Shown: positions 22,062 to 33,075 of the stretch, in pieces
Layout: every line of letters begins with the position of its first letter
How positions within the stretch are numbered: position 1 is the stretch's first letter
Source: Tetracentron sinense
Taxonomy: Eukaryota; Streptophyta; Magnoliopsida; Trochodendrales; Trochodendraceae
DNA length: 64,000 nt
Assembly (NCBI GenBank): GCA_015143295.1
Contig: CM026567.1
Span: 10,000,416 to 10,064,415 of the forward strand
Reading direction: 5' to 3'
Position numbers and translations under genes: made by a program
Notes under the pieces: generated by a model
What the model was told of the DNA's origin: nothing
The model's input: the letters and a program-made list of their open reading frames with translations, nothing else
The model's database searches: none

Positions 22062-23299
22062 ATGAGACGCAATACCCGGGGTCGCGAGTACAATACGAGG
22101 GGCAATGGAGGTGATGCTCCATGAGGTGATGATCAACCCCGATTTTGCCCAAGCTTTTGCCTCAATAGCCTAGACTTTGGCTATGCTAGCAGCAAGGCAA
22201 CCAGCTACTCCACCTAATGCCGCGCTTATACCGGCTCCTCCTAATCTAGCACAAGCCGGAATAGAGGCTTTCCGAAGGATGAGGCCTCCAACCTTTTGTG
22301 GGAGTATTGACCCGCTTGTTGCCGAAGGATGGATTCGGCAATTAGAGAAGATATTCTCTGTATTGGCACCTACGGAGGCGGAAAGGGTTACTTGGGCGGC
22401 TTTCATGCTTGAAGGTGAGGCCGACCATTGGTGGAAGTCCGCACTTCAGACCCAAGAGTTGACCCGACAAGGTCAAGACTGGACTTGGGAAGAATTCTTG
22501 GACGTTTTCAAGAAGAAGTACTTCCCGATCGGGATGAAAGAGAAGATGGAAGTTGAGTTTATTACCTTGGAGCAAGGTAATATGTCAGTAGCCGCTTATG
22601 AGGCTAAGTTTTCGGAGCTATCTCGGTTTGCTCCACATATGATAGCAACCGAGGCTATGAAAGCCCAGAAATTTGAGAGAGGATTGAAGGCCTACCTCAA
22701 GGACCGAGTCTCGATGTTTAGACATGAGACATACTTAGAAGTGGTGGACAAGGCACTTTTGGCCGAGTCGAACTCCGAGGAGTTCTTTAAAAGAAGAGGA
22801 ATGGAGAAAGGACAGTCGAGTAGTTCAGGGGAGAAAAGAGCAAGGACTAGCTTGTATCAATCCACAGGGCCAGCTCAGTCACAGAGGATATATTCGGCAC
22901 CATAGGCTCCCCACCCTTTTGCTCCACCGGCCTTTCGCCCGGCTACCTCATATGCTCCTCGCCCCGCAGTTACTCAGGCTATGGGATATGCTCCTTGCCC
23001 CCATTCGCATGATGTCTGCACTCTTTGTGGAAGGAGGCATCCAGCGGGAGAATGTCGGAGGATTACAGGAAGTTGCTTCCATTGTGGTGACCAGGGCCAC
23101 ATGGTTAGAGATTTTCCCCGACGTCATATGCCAGCTCAATCTTAGGGGAGCAGGCCCCCGATTAGGCAGACATCTCAGCCTAGCTCTTCTCAGGCTTCGA
23201 GGGCCTCACAGTCTACACGGCCTCCTCGCCCAGCCACACAGGGCCGAGTCTTCGCCCTGTCAGAGAGAGACGCACGTGCATCCGATGATGTCGTGCAAG
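22062..23299 (+). pseudogene. gag: B gag (broken)
   Basis: ATG opens MRRNTRGREYNTRGN. A TGA at about 22122 and a nearby one-base shift break the N-terminus. The capsid region is then open from about 22177 to a TAG at 22903 (Gln codon in C): IEAFRRMRPPTFCGS, EGEADHWWKSAL, LEQGNMSVAAYEAKFSEL. Zinc knuckles CTLCGRRHPAGEC and CFHCGDQGHMVRDF follow (23015-23115); the last Cys of the second is Phe. ASDDVVQ precedes the intron donor. Very close to C gag. Particle protein in an intact element. Confidence 0.9.
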
Positions 23300-23434
23300 G
23301 TACGCAAAAATTTTGGAGTTTGAGTGGTGAAAATTTTCTATGGCTTGTTATGTGATTATTTATACTAGGGGTTACCCATGTATGATGCTAGTTATTATTT
23401 GAAATCTACTGATATTAGTTACTTAATCGCACAG
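23300..23434 (+). other. B gag-protease intron (135 nt)
   Basis: Donor GTGCAAG/GTACGC, acceptor AATCGCACAG/GT, branch-like CTGAT at 23409-23413. Same phase as in A and C: one base of a Gly codon before, two after. Unspliced reading stops at a TGA about 17 codons in. Confidence 0.72.
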
Positions 23435-26400
23435 GTGCCTTATTAGTGAACGAGTGTCTTGCTCGAGTGTTGATAGACACAGGATCTACTCATTCTTTTG
23501 TTTCACCAAGTTTTGTAAAAGGATTTTTGACTGAGGCTACTCCATTGGAGCGGGAGTTGACCATTGCAACTCCACTCGGCAAGTCAGTTGATATGGACAA
23601 GATATTCAGGGATAGTGTGGTTCAAGTGGGGGAGAATGAACTGTTAACCGATCTCATCGTCCTAGACTTCCAAGACTTGGATTTCGATGTCATCCTAGGG
23701 ATGGATTGGTTGTCAAACCACCATGGACATGTTGTGTGTTTTGAAAAGATGGTGAATTTCAAGCTGGAAGGAGTCAAACCTTTTCACTTCCGATTGAGAG
23801 AAAGGGATATTGCTCGCTTGGCAGCTTTGAGCTTAGCGAACCCCGAAGCACAAAACTCCTCGGCTATTCCCGTTGTGAGTGAGTTCTTAGATGTGTTCCC
23901 GGAAGAACTTCCCGGATTGCCTCCTAATCGAGAGATCAAGTTCGCTATAGAGCTTGCTCCGGGGACCGCTCCGATTTCAAGGGCACCGTATAGAATGGCC
24001 CCTATAGAGCTTAAAGAATTGAAGAAACAGATTGAGGAATTACAACAACTTGGTTTCATCCAACCAAGTGTCTCGCCGTGGGGAGCTTCGGTTCTCTTTG
24101 TGAAGAAGAAAGACGGGTCAATGAGAATGTGTTTAGACTACCGTCAGTTGAACAAGGTAACTATCAAGAATCGTTATCCCATGCCAAGGATAGACGACTT
24201 GTTCGACCAATTGAAGGGAGCGAGATTTTTCTCCAAGATTGATCTTAGATCGGGGTATCATCAGCTAAAGATCAAGTCAGAGGATGTTCCGAAGACGGCT
24301 TTCAGGACTCGGTATGGGCATTACGAGTTCCTGGTCATGCCTTTTGGGCTGACGAATGCACCGGCGGCGTTCATGGATTTGATGAACCGGGTGTTCCGAT
24401 CATACGTGGATCGATGCGTGATTGTGTTCATCGATGACATTTTGGTGTATTCCCAGACACGGGAAGATCACGCACGAGACCTCCGTCTTGCTCTAGAGAT
24501 GTTGAGAGAGCATAGGCTATAATCCAAATTGAGCAAGTGTGAATTCTGGTTAGAGAAAGTGGCGTTCTTAGGCCACGTAGTGTCGGCCGAGGGTATTTCT
24601 GTAGACCCGGCAAAGATAGAGGCAAGAGCTGGGAGAGACCCAAGAGCGTCACTGAGATACGTAGTTTCCTCGGGTTGGCAGGCTATTATCGGAGATTTGT
24701 GGAGGGATTCTCCAGTTTAGCTGCACCTCTCACTTACTTGATGAGGAAAAATGCCAAGTTTAGTTGGAGTGATAAATGTGAAGTAAGCTTCCAAGAGTTA
24801 AAGAAAGGCCTCACCACGGCCCCCATCCTTACTGTGCCATCCGGACATGGTGGTTATGAAGTGTATAGTGATGCTTCGCACATCGGACTTGGGTGTGTCC
24901 TTATGCAGCACAAGAAAGTCATTGCTTATGCATCAAGGCAATTGAAGGAACATGAAAAGAATTACCCCACTCACGACTTAGAGCTCGCCGCGGTGGTGTT
25001 TGCATTGAAGATTTGGTGACATTATCTTTATGGGGAACAATTTGAGGTATTCACAGATCATAAAAGCCTTAAGTATTTATTTTCTCAGAAGGAGCTGAAC
25101 CTGAGGCAAAGAAGATGGGTAGAATTTTTGAAAGACTACAAGTGCTCCATTCAATACCACCCGGGCAAAGCGAATGTAGTAGCCGATGCTCTTAGCCAGA
25201 AGCTTACTGGACTTTTGGCGCATATGATGCTGAAGGAGTGGAGGTTGCTGGAGGATGCATCCGACCTCGACATCAGTTTTAGTCTCCCTACCTTTGGGCC
25301 GGTAATGGCTAACATCACAATTAGGCCTTTTATGTTGAGCATGATCCAGGAGTTGCAGGAAATGGATGCCGAGCTACTTTCTTACCGAGACAAGTCAGTT
25401 AAGAGTGGCAGCAAGGATTTTGCGGTGAGGAATGATGGGATTATCACTTTCAAGGGAAGAGTATGTGTTCCAGCCGATGAGAAACTTAAACGAGAAATCT
25501 TATACGAGGCTCACCGGTCCAAGTACACCGTTCACCCGGAGGTACCAAAATGTATAGGGACTTGAAAAAGCATTTTTGGTGGCGGAACATGAAGAGGGAG
25601 GTTGCGGAGTACGTGGCACAGTGTTTGGTGTGTCAACAAGTGAAAGCCGAACACAGGAGACCGGCCGGACTTTTACAGTCCCTCCCCATTCCTGAGTGGA
25701 AATGGGAACATATCTCTATGGACTTCGTTGTAGGGTTGCCGAAGACGGCTAGAAACTGTGATGCTATATGGGTCGTGGTCGACAGACTCACGAAGTCCAC
25801 CCACTTCTTACCGTACCGGACTACATTCAACTCAAATCAGTTGGCTGCATTGTATATCAAAGAAATAGTTCGGTTGGATGGGGTGCCAATGAGCATTGTC
25901 TCGGATCGGGACCCTAGATTTACCTCCAGGTTTTGGAAAAGCTTTCAGAATGCCATGGGTTCCCGGTTAGACTTTAGCACGGCCTTCCATCCACAGACGG
26001 ATGGGCAAACCGAGAAGGTGAATCAGGTGATAGAAGACATGCTCCGAGCTTGTATGCTGGACTTTAAAGGAAGTTGGGAAGATCACCTACCTTTGGTAGA
26101 ATTTTCCTACAATAATAGCTATCAGGCAAGTATACAGATGGTGCCTTTTGAGGCTTTATATGGGAGGAGTTGTAGATCCCCGTTGTATTGGGATGAAGTT
26201 GGGGAAAGGAAGGTGTTGGGTCCCGAATTAATTGAACAAACCGCGGATAGAGTCAAGCTTATCCGGGAGAGGTTGAAGACCGCACAAGATAGACAGAAGA
26301 GCTACGCCGACGACCGAAGGAGAGACCTTGAGTTTCGAGTTGGTGATTTTGTATTTGTTCGGGTTTCACCAACCAAGGGTATTATGAGATTCGGAAAGAG

Positions 26401-26758
26401 AGGCAAACTCAGTCTGAGATATGTGGGCCCATTTGAGATCATTACTAGAGTCAGTGAGGTGGCTTACCGTGTTGCTTTGCCCGCTCATATGGCGGATGTC
26501 CATAATGTATTCCATGTCTCTATGCTTCGAAAGTACATCCCGGACCCTTCCCATGTCATAGAGCTTGATCTGGTGGAAATCTGAGAGGATCTTATACTAG
26601 TTGAGCAACCAGTGCAGATCTTTGATAGGCAAGATCAAGTCTTGTGCAACAAGACCATTCCCTTGGTCTTAGTGAGATGGCAACACCATTCAAGGGAGGA
26701 AGCTACATGGGAACGAGAAGCCGAAGTGCGGGAAAAGTATCCTCAGTTATTTGTTTAG
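23435..26758 (+). pseudogene. pol: B pol: protease, RT, RNase H, integrase, chromodomain-like tail (broken)
   Basis: Protease LIDTGS near 23476 and VILGMDW near 23695 are intact. RT is intact through [14 protein letters not shown] and [10 protein letters not shown] (24427-24438), then meets a stop at 24520. A frameshift near 24625 and a CGA to TGA stop at 25017 break the RT/RNase H part ([10 protein letters not shown] near 24870). Integrase has a small indel near 25545 in the zinc region, then a 344-codon open frame with MDFVVGLP, SDRDPRF and QTDGQTEKVNQ: the D, D, E triad is intact. The tail IFDRQDQVLCNKTIPLV follows a CGA to TGA stop at 26581, and the polyprotein ends at the TAG at 26756-26758. 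Confidence 0.92.
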
Positions 26759-26835
26759 GGCCTTGGTATTCCCTTGTAATTGTTATGGTCTTGTGCATGT
26801 ATGTATCGTCCAAATTTCGGGGATGAAATTTTTGT

Positions 26836-26848
26836 AAGGGGGGGAGAA
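26836..26848 (+). other. B polypurine tract
   Basis: AAGGGGGGGAGAA next to the TG of the 3' LTR; the preceding CCAAATTTCGGGGATGAAAT block is shared by all Tekay elements here. Confidence 0.88.
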
Positions 26849-28234
26849 TGTAGCACCCCGAACTTTTCTATACTTAATAAATACCGTTTTCGTAGCTAAT
26901 TGGCCTTCCTCATAATCTAATTAATAAATAAGAGAGAAATCAGATATTCTGAAACGTCAAAAATGTTCATTTTCAAAAGACGAACCCAACGCAAGTTGAA
27001 TCGTCAAAATCCGGCAAGCGAGTCAAAAGATATGGTCAAAACAGTCCAGACCTACAGAGCGCCGATCGCTCGGTCCAGTCAGCGATCGATCGGTCCAAAA
27101 CCGATCGATCGGTAGCTTTCGTACGGTCAAAGATTTTATATGGGGAAATTTTCCAGAGAGTAGTTTTTTGACCGGTCGCTCTGTCAGAGTACCGATCGCT
27201 CGGTAGGCAACCGATCGATCAGTCATAACCACCGATCGTTCGGTCCCCGTGTTTTGCAGAAATTTCAGTAAGGGTTTTTTCATCTTTTGGGCGTTAAACC
27301 CTTACCCATAAGGGCTTGCTCGACCCTTTGAGCCCTCATTCACTATACATAGGGATATTTGAGAGAGAGGGAGAAGAAACTAGGGTTCCAAAGCCCCCTT
27401 TCCATTTGAGAATAAGATCAAGGGTTTAAGCACCCAAGAGCATCCCTAAAAGCTTGGATTTTCAAAATCCAACCTCAAGCTCATGTGGGACTCCTTCTCC
27501 AAGGTAGAGCAGCGTTTTCCATGGAAAATTCAAGGGTTTCTTGCCCACACCAAGCCTTCTTCAAGCAAGGATCTTTCTTCTTTCAAGTTGGAGCTCAAAT
27601 CAAGGTTCCTACCAAGATCAAGCCTTGATCTAAGGTTAGTACACCCTACTAACTTTCCCTAGCAATAACCTAGGTTTTCTATTATAAATGGTGATTCTTT
27701 ATATTATGCTTTCCTTCCCTATGCTTTGTATTAACTCAATAAATATAAACAAGATAAGGAAAATGGAATGGATGTGTGGATGGGAGATTGGATGTGGCGA
27801 TTGGATGCCGAATGTGTGATGTATAATATGTGTGGGTTGTGAGTTGGAAATGGAGGATGGGCATTGTACAAATAACAAAATTTCCCTTGTATTATTGGAT
27901 GGAAAATATGCACTAAAAAAAAGAAGATGAACTATGGAGGAACATTGCATGTGATGTGTTTGACAAAATGCCTAAACTATGAAATAATGATTTGAAGGAA
28001 GAAAAAGGGAAATAGGCCTTATACATGTATTCTCATGAATGATGAATGGATTTAAATATCATGTTGATTACTCAAATTCTCATATGCATATATTGTGAAT
28101 TGAATGGTGAAGTCATACCTCTTTTATTATCCTTATTCCATGATTGTCACGATGGACATGTACACGAGCACGCATGATAGCATGAACCGAGATTTCAAGA
28201 GTATATGCATATAATAACCAACAAGAAAATATTG

Positions 28235-28518
28235 CATGTCAAGGAGGTTGGTAGCCCAGGGACATTCGGGTACTAGCCTTTGGCTCACAAGAAAACCCCT
28301 AAAACACATATTGTCAAGGAGGTTGGTAGCCTAGGGACATTCGGGTACTAGCCTCTGGCTCACAAGAAAACTAAACAAGTAATAAAAATCACATATTGTC
28401 AAGGAGGTTGGTAGCCCAGGGACATTCGGGTACTAGCCTCTGGTTCACAAGAAAACCATACATGTCAAGGAGGTTGGTAGCCCAGGGAGATTCGGGTGCT
28501 AGCCTCTGGCTCACAAGT
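28235..28518 (+). repeat. Minisatellite in B 3' LTR, four units
   Basis: Same units as at 20715-20998, sharing GTCAAGGAGGTTGGTAGCCC. Confidence 0.88.
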
Positions 28519-28814
28519 TACAAGATGCAAGGTTACAAGATGAGGACAAAACATTCATGCATGCACGCATACATGATTTCTACAATGCATACCCAGACAT
28601 GGAAACGGGTTTTCAAGCATTAGTTTTATCGGCGTTTTGCATTCATGCACATCAAGATGATAATATTGCTCCATGTTTAATATTGTTTAATTCTATGATT
28701 TTACTATTGCCTGGAATTGATGATTGGTATTATACTACTCCTTGCATGTTTATTATTGTTATGGATAGCTAGTAGCTTGTACTCGCTGAGTATTCCATGC
28801 TCAGCCGTACTTTC

Positions 28815-28955
28815 ATGTCGGCAGGCACTGAGGGAGCCCTCGACCCAGAGCTTTGGGTCGAGGAAGAGTATATCGAGGAGAGAGAGCCATCTATCCCACT
28901 GCAGTCTCAGGCGGACCGAGACCTTAACGTGTGGCCATACCTCGACTACTGTTGA
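28815..28955 (+). CDS. B 3' LTR acidic small ORF, 46 aa (full length)
   Basis: ATGTCGGCAGG start directly after the hairpin. Core DPELWVEEEYIEEREP, end VWPYLDYC-stop. Length and end match the C copies exactly. Function unknown. Confidence 0.5.
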   Translation: MSAGTEGALDPELWVEEEYIEEREPSIPLQSQADRDLNVWPYLDYC

Positions 28956-29245
28956 GGGGAGAGTACGAAAGGGTCTTTCATGTATTTTGACATTTTGATA
29001 GGTGGGCCTGTCCACCTTAGACTAAGACATGTTTTGTATGTATGTTAACTTGGAATACTATTTTGGAAAGCTTAGAAGAAAAGAAAAAGTTAGTTTACCC
29101 TTCCGCATTTATGTTTTGCTTCCGCACTCTGATTATCATTGTCTAGTACTGTAATTATCTTATTCATTACAGGATGGTTTGGCAGGTACGTATAGTCACA
29201 CCTAAAGTATCCCTTAACTCCTAGGGGGTATTTTGGGGCGCAACA

Positions 29246-29287
29246 ACAAGGGGCTCAGATGCGATATGGGTAGTAGTGGATCGTTTG
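29246..29287 (+). pseudogene. pol: A integrase fragment between B and C (42 nt)
   Basis: Codes for TRGSDAIWVVVDRL, the segment just before [13 protein letters not shown] at 38952. Its last five bases GTTTG are the left copy of C's target duplication. Confidence 0.85.
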
Positions 29288-29448
29288 TGTAGCACCCCAG
29301 ACTTTTTCATCTTTAATGAATGGCACTCTCATAGCTAATTGGCCGTTTCATAGTGCGTTTTCGAGAGACGAATCCAACGTAAGTTGAATCGTCGAAATCG
29401 GACGAGCGAGTCAAAAGATATGGCCAAAACAGTCGGGACCAGCAGAGC

Positions 29449-29635
29449 ACCGATCGCTCTGTCCATGGAGCGATCGATCAGTCCAAAACCGATCGATCGG
29501 AGGCTATCGACTGGTCGAAAATTTTGTATGAGGAAATTTTCCTGAGAGTGAGTATTTGACCGGTCAATCGGTCAATAACACCGATCGCTCGGTAGGCAAC
29601 CGATCGATCGGTCATAACCACCGATCGCTCGGTCT
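29449..29635 (+). promoter_or_regulatory. CGATCGATCG palindrome cluster in C 5' LTR
   Basis: Motifs such as AAACCGATCGATCGG and CAACCGATCGATCGGTC lie just upstream of the ATG-free leader. Enhancer role is inferred from position only. Confidence 0.6.
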
Positions 29636-30606
29636 TCGTGTTTTTCAGAATTTTCATTACGGGCTTTTTCATCTTTTGGGGTTTAAACCCTTACCCATAA
29701 GGGCTTGCCCGAGCCTTTAGGGCTTCATTCACAGCACTTAAGGGATTTTGAGAGATAGAGAGAAAGGAGAAGGGGATTTGCAAGTAGGGTTTTCCATTGG
29801 AGAAGGAATCAAAGGGGTTTAAGAACCCTAGCTCACCCAACCCGTTTTGCTTCAAGTTCAAGGCTCAAGCTCGTGTGGGGTTCCCTTCTCAATCTAGGGC
29901 AGCACTCTCTACGGTATTTTCAAGAGGGTTTCCTACCCAATCAAGTATAGTTTGAGTAAGGGCTTTCTTCTTCCAAGTTGGAGTTTAAATCAAGGTCTAC
30001 ACCAAGATCAAGCTTCGATTCAAGGTTAGTACACTCTGCTAACTTTCTTTAGCAATAATCTAGTTTTTCCCCTTTGACATTATGATGTTGGTCTTGTATC
30101 TTCCCTTACTTGAAATGTGCAATACTTCCTAAACCTAAGCAAGATAACTGTGAATGTGGGGTTGTATGTATAAATGGTGGATGTGGAGGCGATTGGATGC
30201 CGTTGGACGTGGTGAAATGTGGGTATGGAAAATGGTGGAAGGGCACTCTATGAATAATGAACATACTTGGATGTTGTGTTGGAAATTTATGCGCTAAAAA
30301 GGGGAAATAAAACTACTCAAATGTTGCACACCGGATGTTTGGTAATATGCCTAAACCAAGAATAAATGAAATTGATAAAGGAAATGGATGTAAGCTTTAT
30401 GTAATTATTCTTGTAAATGATGACTTCACCAAATGCCATGTTGATCACCTAAACGCTTACATATTATACTATGAATTGAAATATGATGCGATATCCCTCT
30501 TGTTACACGTGTCCCCATGATTGTCACTATTGGCACGCACACGAGTACACATGCATGCATGAAATCGGGTTTTCCAAGATTGTATCTATACATGTTGAAT
30601 CAACAA

Positions 30607-30812
30607 CAAAACAAGAACATGACAAGGAGGTTGGTAGCCCAAGGAAGGGTGCTAGCCTCTGGCTCACAAGAGAAATGGAACAAGAACATGACAAGGAGGT
30701 TGGTAGCCCAAGGAAGGGTGCTAGCCTCTGGCTCACAAGAGAAATGGAACAAGAACATGACAAGGAGGTTGGTAGCCTAAGGAAGGGTGCTAGCCTCTGG
30801 CTCACAAGTATA
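30607..30812 (+). repeat. 69-bp minisatellite in C 5' LTR, three units
   Basis: Units share CAAGAACATGACAAGGAGGT, GGAAGGGTGCTAGCC and TCTGGCTCACAAGAGAAATG. The 3' LTR has four units, so the array changed length after insertion. Confidence 0.92.
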
Positions 30813-31047
30813 CAAGTCAAGAACAAATCAAGACATGAAATACAAGACAAGACACGACACACATACATGATTTGACCGAGACACGAAAAAGGTTTCCGAG
30901 ACATGAGTTTTACCGAGGTTTTTGCATTCATACACGCATGTCAAGATATGGCTATGTATCTTATGCTTTCACTATTGCTTTAAATTAATATCTTGTATTG
31001 CTCACTGTTGTTATGCTTTCGCTATTGTTATGGTTAGCTAGTAGTTT

Positions 31048-31079
31048 GTACTCGCTGAGTATTCCATGCTCAGCCGTAC
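31048..31079 (+). promoter_or_regulatory. Conserved LTR hairpin box (C 5' LTR)
   Basis: Arms GTACTCGCTGAG and CTCAGCCGTAC around TATTCCATG; same box at 16347, 21258 (one arm mutated), 28779, 38492, 41806 (decayed) and 51302. Confidence 0.68.
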
Positions 31080-31083
31080 TTTT

Positions 31084-31224
31084 ATGTCGGCAGGTACTGT
31101 GGATGTCCTCGACCCCGAGCCTTGGGTCGAGGAGGAGTATGTAGAGGAGAGGGAGCCACCTATCCCATGGCAGTCTCTGGAGGATGGGGACTTGGAGGTG
31201 TGGCCATACCTCGACCACTGTTGA
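31084..31224 (+). CDS. C 5' LTR acidic small ORF, 46 aa
   Basis: Opens MSAGTVDVLDPEPW, core PWVEEEYVEEREPP, end GDLEVWPYLDHC-stop. The identical-length frame is kept in the 3' LTR (38528-38668). Versus A, the PW-V-EEE-Y-V-EE core differs mainly at third positions (CCT/CCA, GTC/GTG, TAT/TAC, GTA/GTT). Strongly acidic with three Trp. It overlaps the candidate acceptor TCGGCAG/G, so it may be read from unspliced RNA, or the segment may serve as an alternative exon. No known domain; translation unproven. Confidence 0.52.
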   Translation: MSAGTVDVLDPEPWVEEEYVEEREPPIPWQSLEDGDLEVWPYLDHC

Positions 31225-31505
31225 GAGGAGAGGGTTAGAGAGTTCCTTTTGAATTTTGATAGGTGGGCATGTCCACCTTTACTTTGATTGTATTTGGTAT
31301 ATGTTAACTTGGAATACTATTTGGAGTTATAAAGAAAAAGAAAAATTTGTTTACGCTTCCGTACATATGTTTAGTTTCCGCGCTCTGATTATCATTGTAT
31401 TATATTATGCTTAGCCGCTTGCATTACAGGATGGTTTGACAGGTACACGTAGTCACCTCTAAATTATCCCTTAACTCCTAGGGGTATTTTGGGGCGCTAC
31501 AGAGG

Positions 31506-31517
31506 TGGTATCAGAGC
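31506..31517 (+). other. C primer binding site (initiator tRNA-Met)
   Basis: TGGTATCAGAGC four bases after the 5' LTR end. Confidence 0.94.
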
Positions 31518-31839
31518 TCTAGGCATTAGAGTCCCTAGGGTCACATAGGAATGATACCATGATTGAACTAGGTATTAGAATTACCTTAAAGAGTTGTATT
31601 CCAAGTATGGACTAACAAGTTAGTCCTAGTCAAAGTAGGTTGAACTTCAACCGAACATGGAGTCCTACGCTAGGAACATGGATTGTATGTGATGCCATTG
31701 TTGTGTATACCATGTGTGCATTAATTGTGTTATGCTTATTAAATATGCTTGATGAATATGTATTGAGTGAATTGCGAAAATTGTACTAAATGCGTATCCA
31801 AGTTAGACTCATGTTGTATTGTCGTTCTCAGGAGAAATC

Positions 31840-33075
31840 ATGAGACGCAATACCCGGGGTCGCGGGTACAACACGAGGGGCAATGGAGGTGATGCTCCAT
31901 CGGGCGATGATCAACCCGGCTTTGCCCAAGCATTTGCATCCATAGCCGAGACTTTGGCTATGTTGGCGGCAAGGCAACCGGCTACTCCGCCTAATGCGGC
32001 ACTTATACCGGCTCCTCCTAACCGAGCCCAAGCCGAGATAGAAGCTTTCCGGAGGATGAGGCCTCCAACTTTTTGTGGAAGCATTGATCCACTTGTCGCC
32101 GAGGGTTGGATTCGGCAACTTGAGAAGATATTCTCGGTATTGGCACCTACGGAAGTAGAGAGGGTCACATGGGCTGACTTTATGCTTGAAGGCGAGGCCG
32201 ACCATTGGTGGAAGTCTGCACTTCGGACTCGAGAGTTGACCCGGCAAGGCCAAGAATGGACATGGGGAGAATTCTTGGACGTTTTCTACAAGAAGTACTT
32301 TCCGGTTGGGATGAAAGAAAAGAAAGAAATTGAATTTATTACCTTGGAGCAAGGTAATATGTCTGTAGCGGCTTACGAAGCCAAGTTCTCAGAGCTATCT
32401 CGATTTACTCCACACATGATAGCTACCGAGGCTATGAAGGCCCAGAAATTCGAGAGGGGGTTGAAGGCCTACCTCAAGGATCGTGTCTCAATGTTCCGAC
32501 ATGAGACATATTCAGAAGTTGTGGACAAGGCATTGTTGGCCGAGTCGAATTCTGAAGAGTTCTTTAAGAGAAGAGGAATAGAAAAGGGACAGTCTAGTAG
32601 TTCAGGGGAGAAGAGAGCTAGGACTATGTCTTATCAGTCCGCAGGGCCGGCTCAGTCACAGAGGAGGTACTCGGCACCACAGGCTCCCCGCTCTTGTGCT
32701 CCACCGGCTTTTCGCCGGCTACCTCGTATGCTCCTCGCCCCGCAGTGACTCAGGCTACGGGTTATACTCCTCCCACTTATTCACATGATGTCTGCACCCT
32801 TTGTGGAAGGAGGCATCCAGCAGGGGAATGTCGGAAGGCTACAGGAGGCTGTTTTCATTGTGGCGACCAAGGCCACATGATTCAGGATTGTCCCCGACAT
32901 CGATTGCCAGCTCAGTCTTCAGGGAGCAGGCCCCCGATTAGGCAGACATCTCAGCCTAGCTCTTCTCAGGCTTCGAGGGCCTCACAGTCTACCCGGCCTC
33001 CTCGCCCAGCCACTCAGGGCCGAGTCTTCGCCCTATCGGAGAGAGACGCACGTGCATCCGACGATGTCGTGCAAG
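31840..33075 (+). pseudogene. gag: C gag (one frameshift)
   Basis: ATG opens MRRNTRGRGYNTRGN and is open for 302 codons through the capsid region: IEAFRRMRPPTFCGS, EGEADHWWKSAL, FYKKYFPVGMKEKK, LEQGNMSVAAYEAKFSEL. Near 32717 one C is missing relative to B (CGCCGG versus CGCCCGG), which shifts the frame. In the other frame it continues through two zinc knuckles, CTLCGRRHPAGEC and CFHCGDQGHMIQDC (32795-32895), a Ser/Arg/Pro-rich stretch and RASDDVVQ at the intron donor. Ancestral length about 412 residues. RNA-packaging particle protein; only this single lesion breaks it. Confidence 0.93.

Larger units (their letters stand above)
19331..29245 (+). mobile_element. B: Tekay/Del-type element, plus strand, inserted in A
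   Basis: Two LTRs of about 2.4 kb (19331-21724 and 26849-29245), PBS at 21729, gag, 135-nt intron, pol with chromodomain-like tail, purine tract at 26836-26848. Left flank is A's RT (DLRSGYH), right flank is A's integrase, so the insertion coincides with loss of about 1.5 kb of A. No target duplication is seen: the 5' LTR lacks its first 15 or so bases and begins with a short copy of its own interior. Confidence 0.88.
26849..29245 (+). repeat. B 3' LTR
   Basis: TGTAGCACCCCGAAC at 26849 to GGGGCGCAACA at 29245. Its leader has two ATGs where the 5' LTR has ACG or CGTG, consistent with CpG decay. Contains a palindrome cluster (27063-27245), minisatellite (28235-28518), hairpin (28779-28810) and small ORF (28815-28955). 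Confidence 0.9.
29288..31501 (+). repeat. C 5' LTR (2214 bp)
   Basis: TGTAGCACCCCAGAC to GGGGCGCTACA. Compared with the 3' LTR it lacks about 46 bp near 29354 (the ATTAATAAATAAGGG segment) and one minisatellite unit. Holds palindromes (29449-29635), an ATG-free leader (29640-30024), donor TTCAAG/GTTAGT, minisatellite, hairpin and small ORF. Confidence 0.94.
30025..31831 (+). other. C candidate 5' leader intron
   Basis: Donor GATTCAAG/GTTAGTAC (30024/30025); acceptor GTCGTTCTCAG/GAGAAATC (31831/31832), 8 nt before the gag ATG at 31840. No ATG occurs in about 385 nt before the donor; six occur within about 160 nt after it. An alternative acceptor is TCGGCAG/G at 31093, at the small ORF. Confidence 0.6.
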
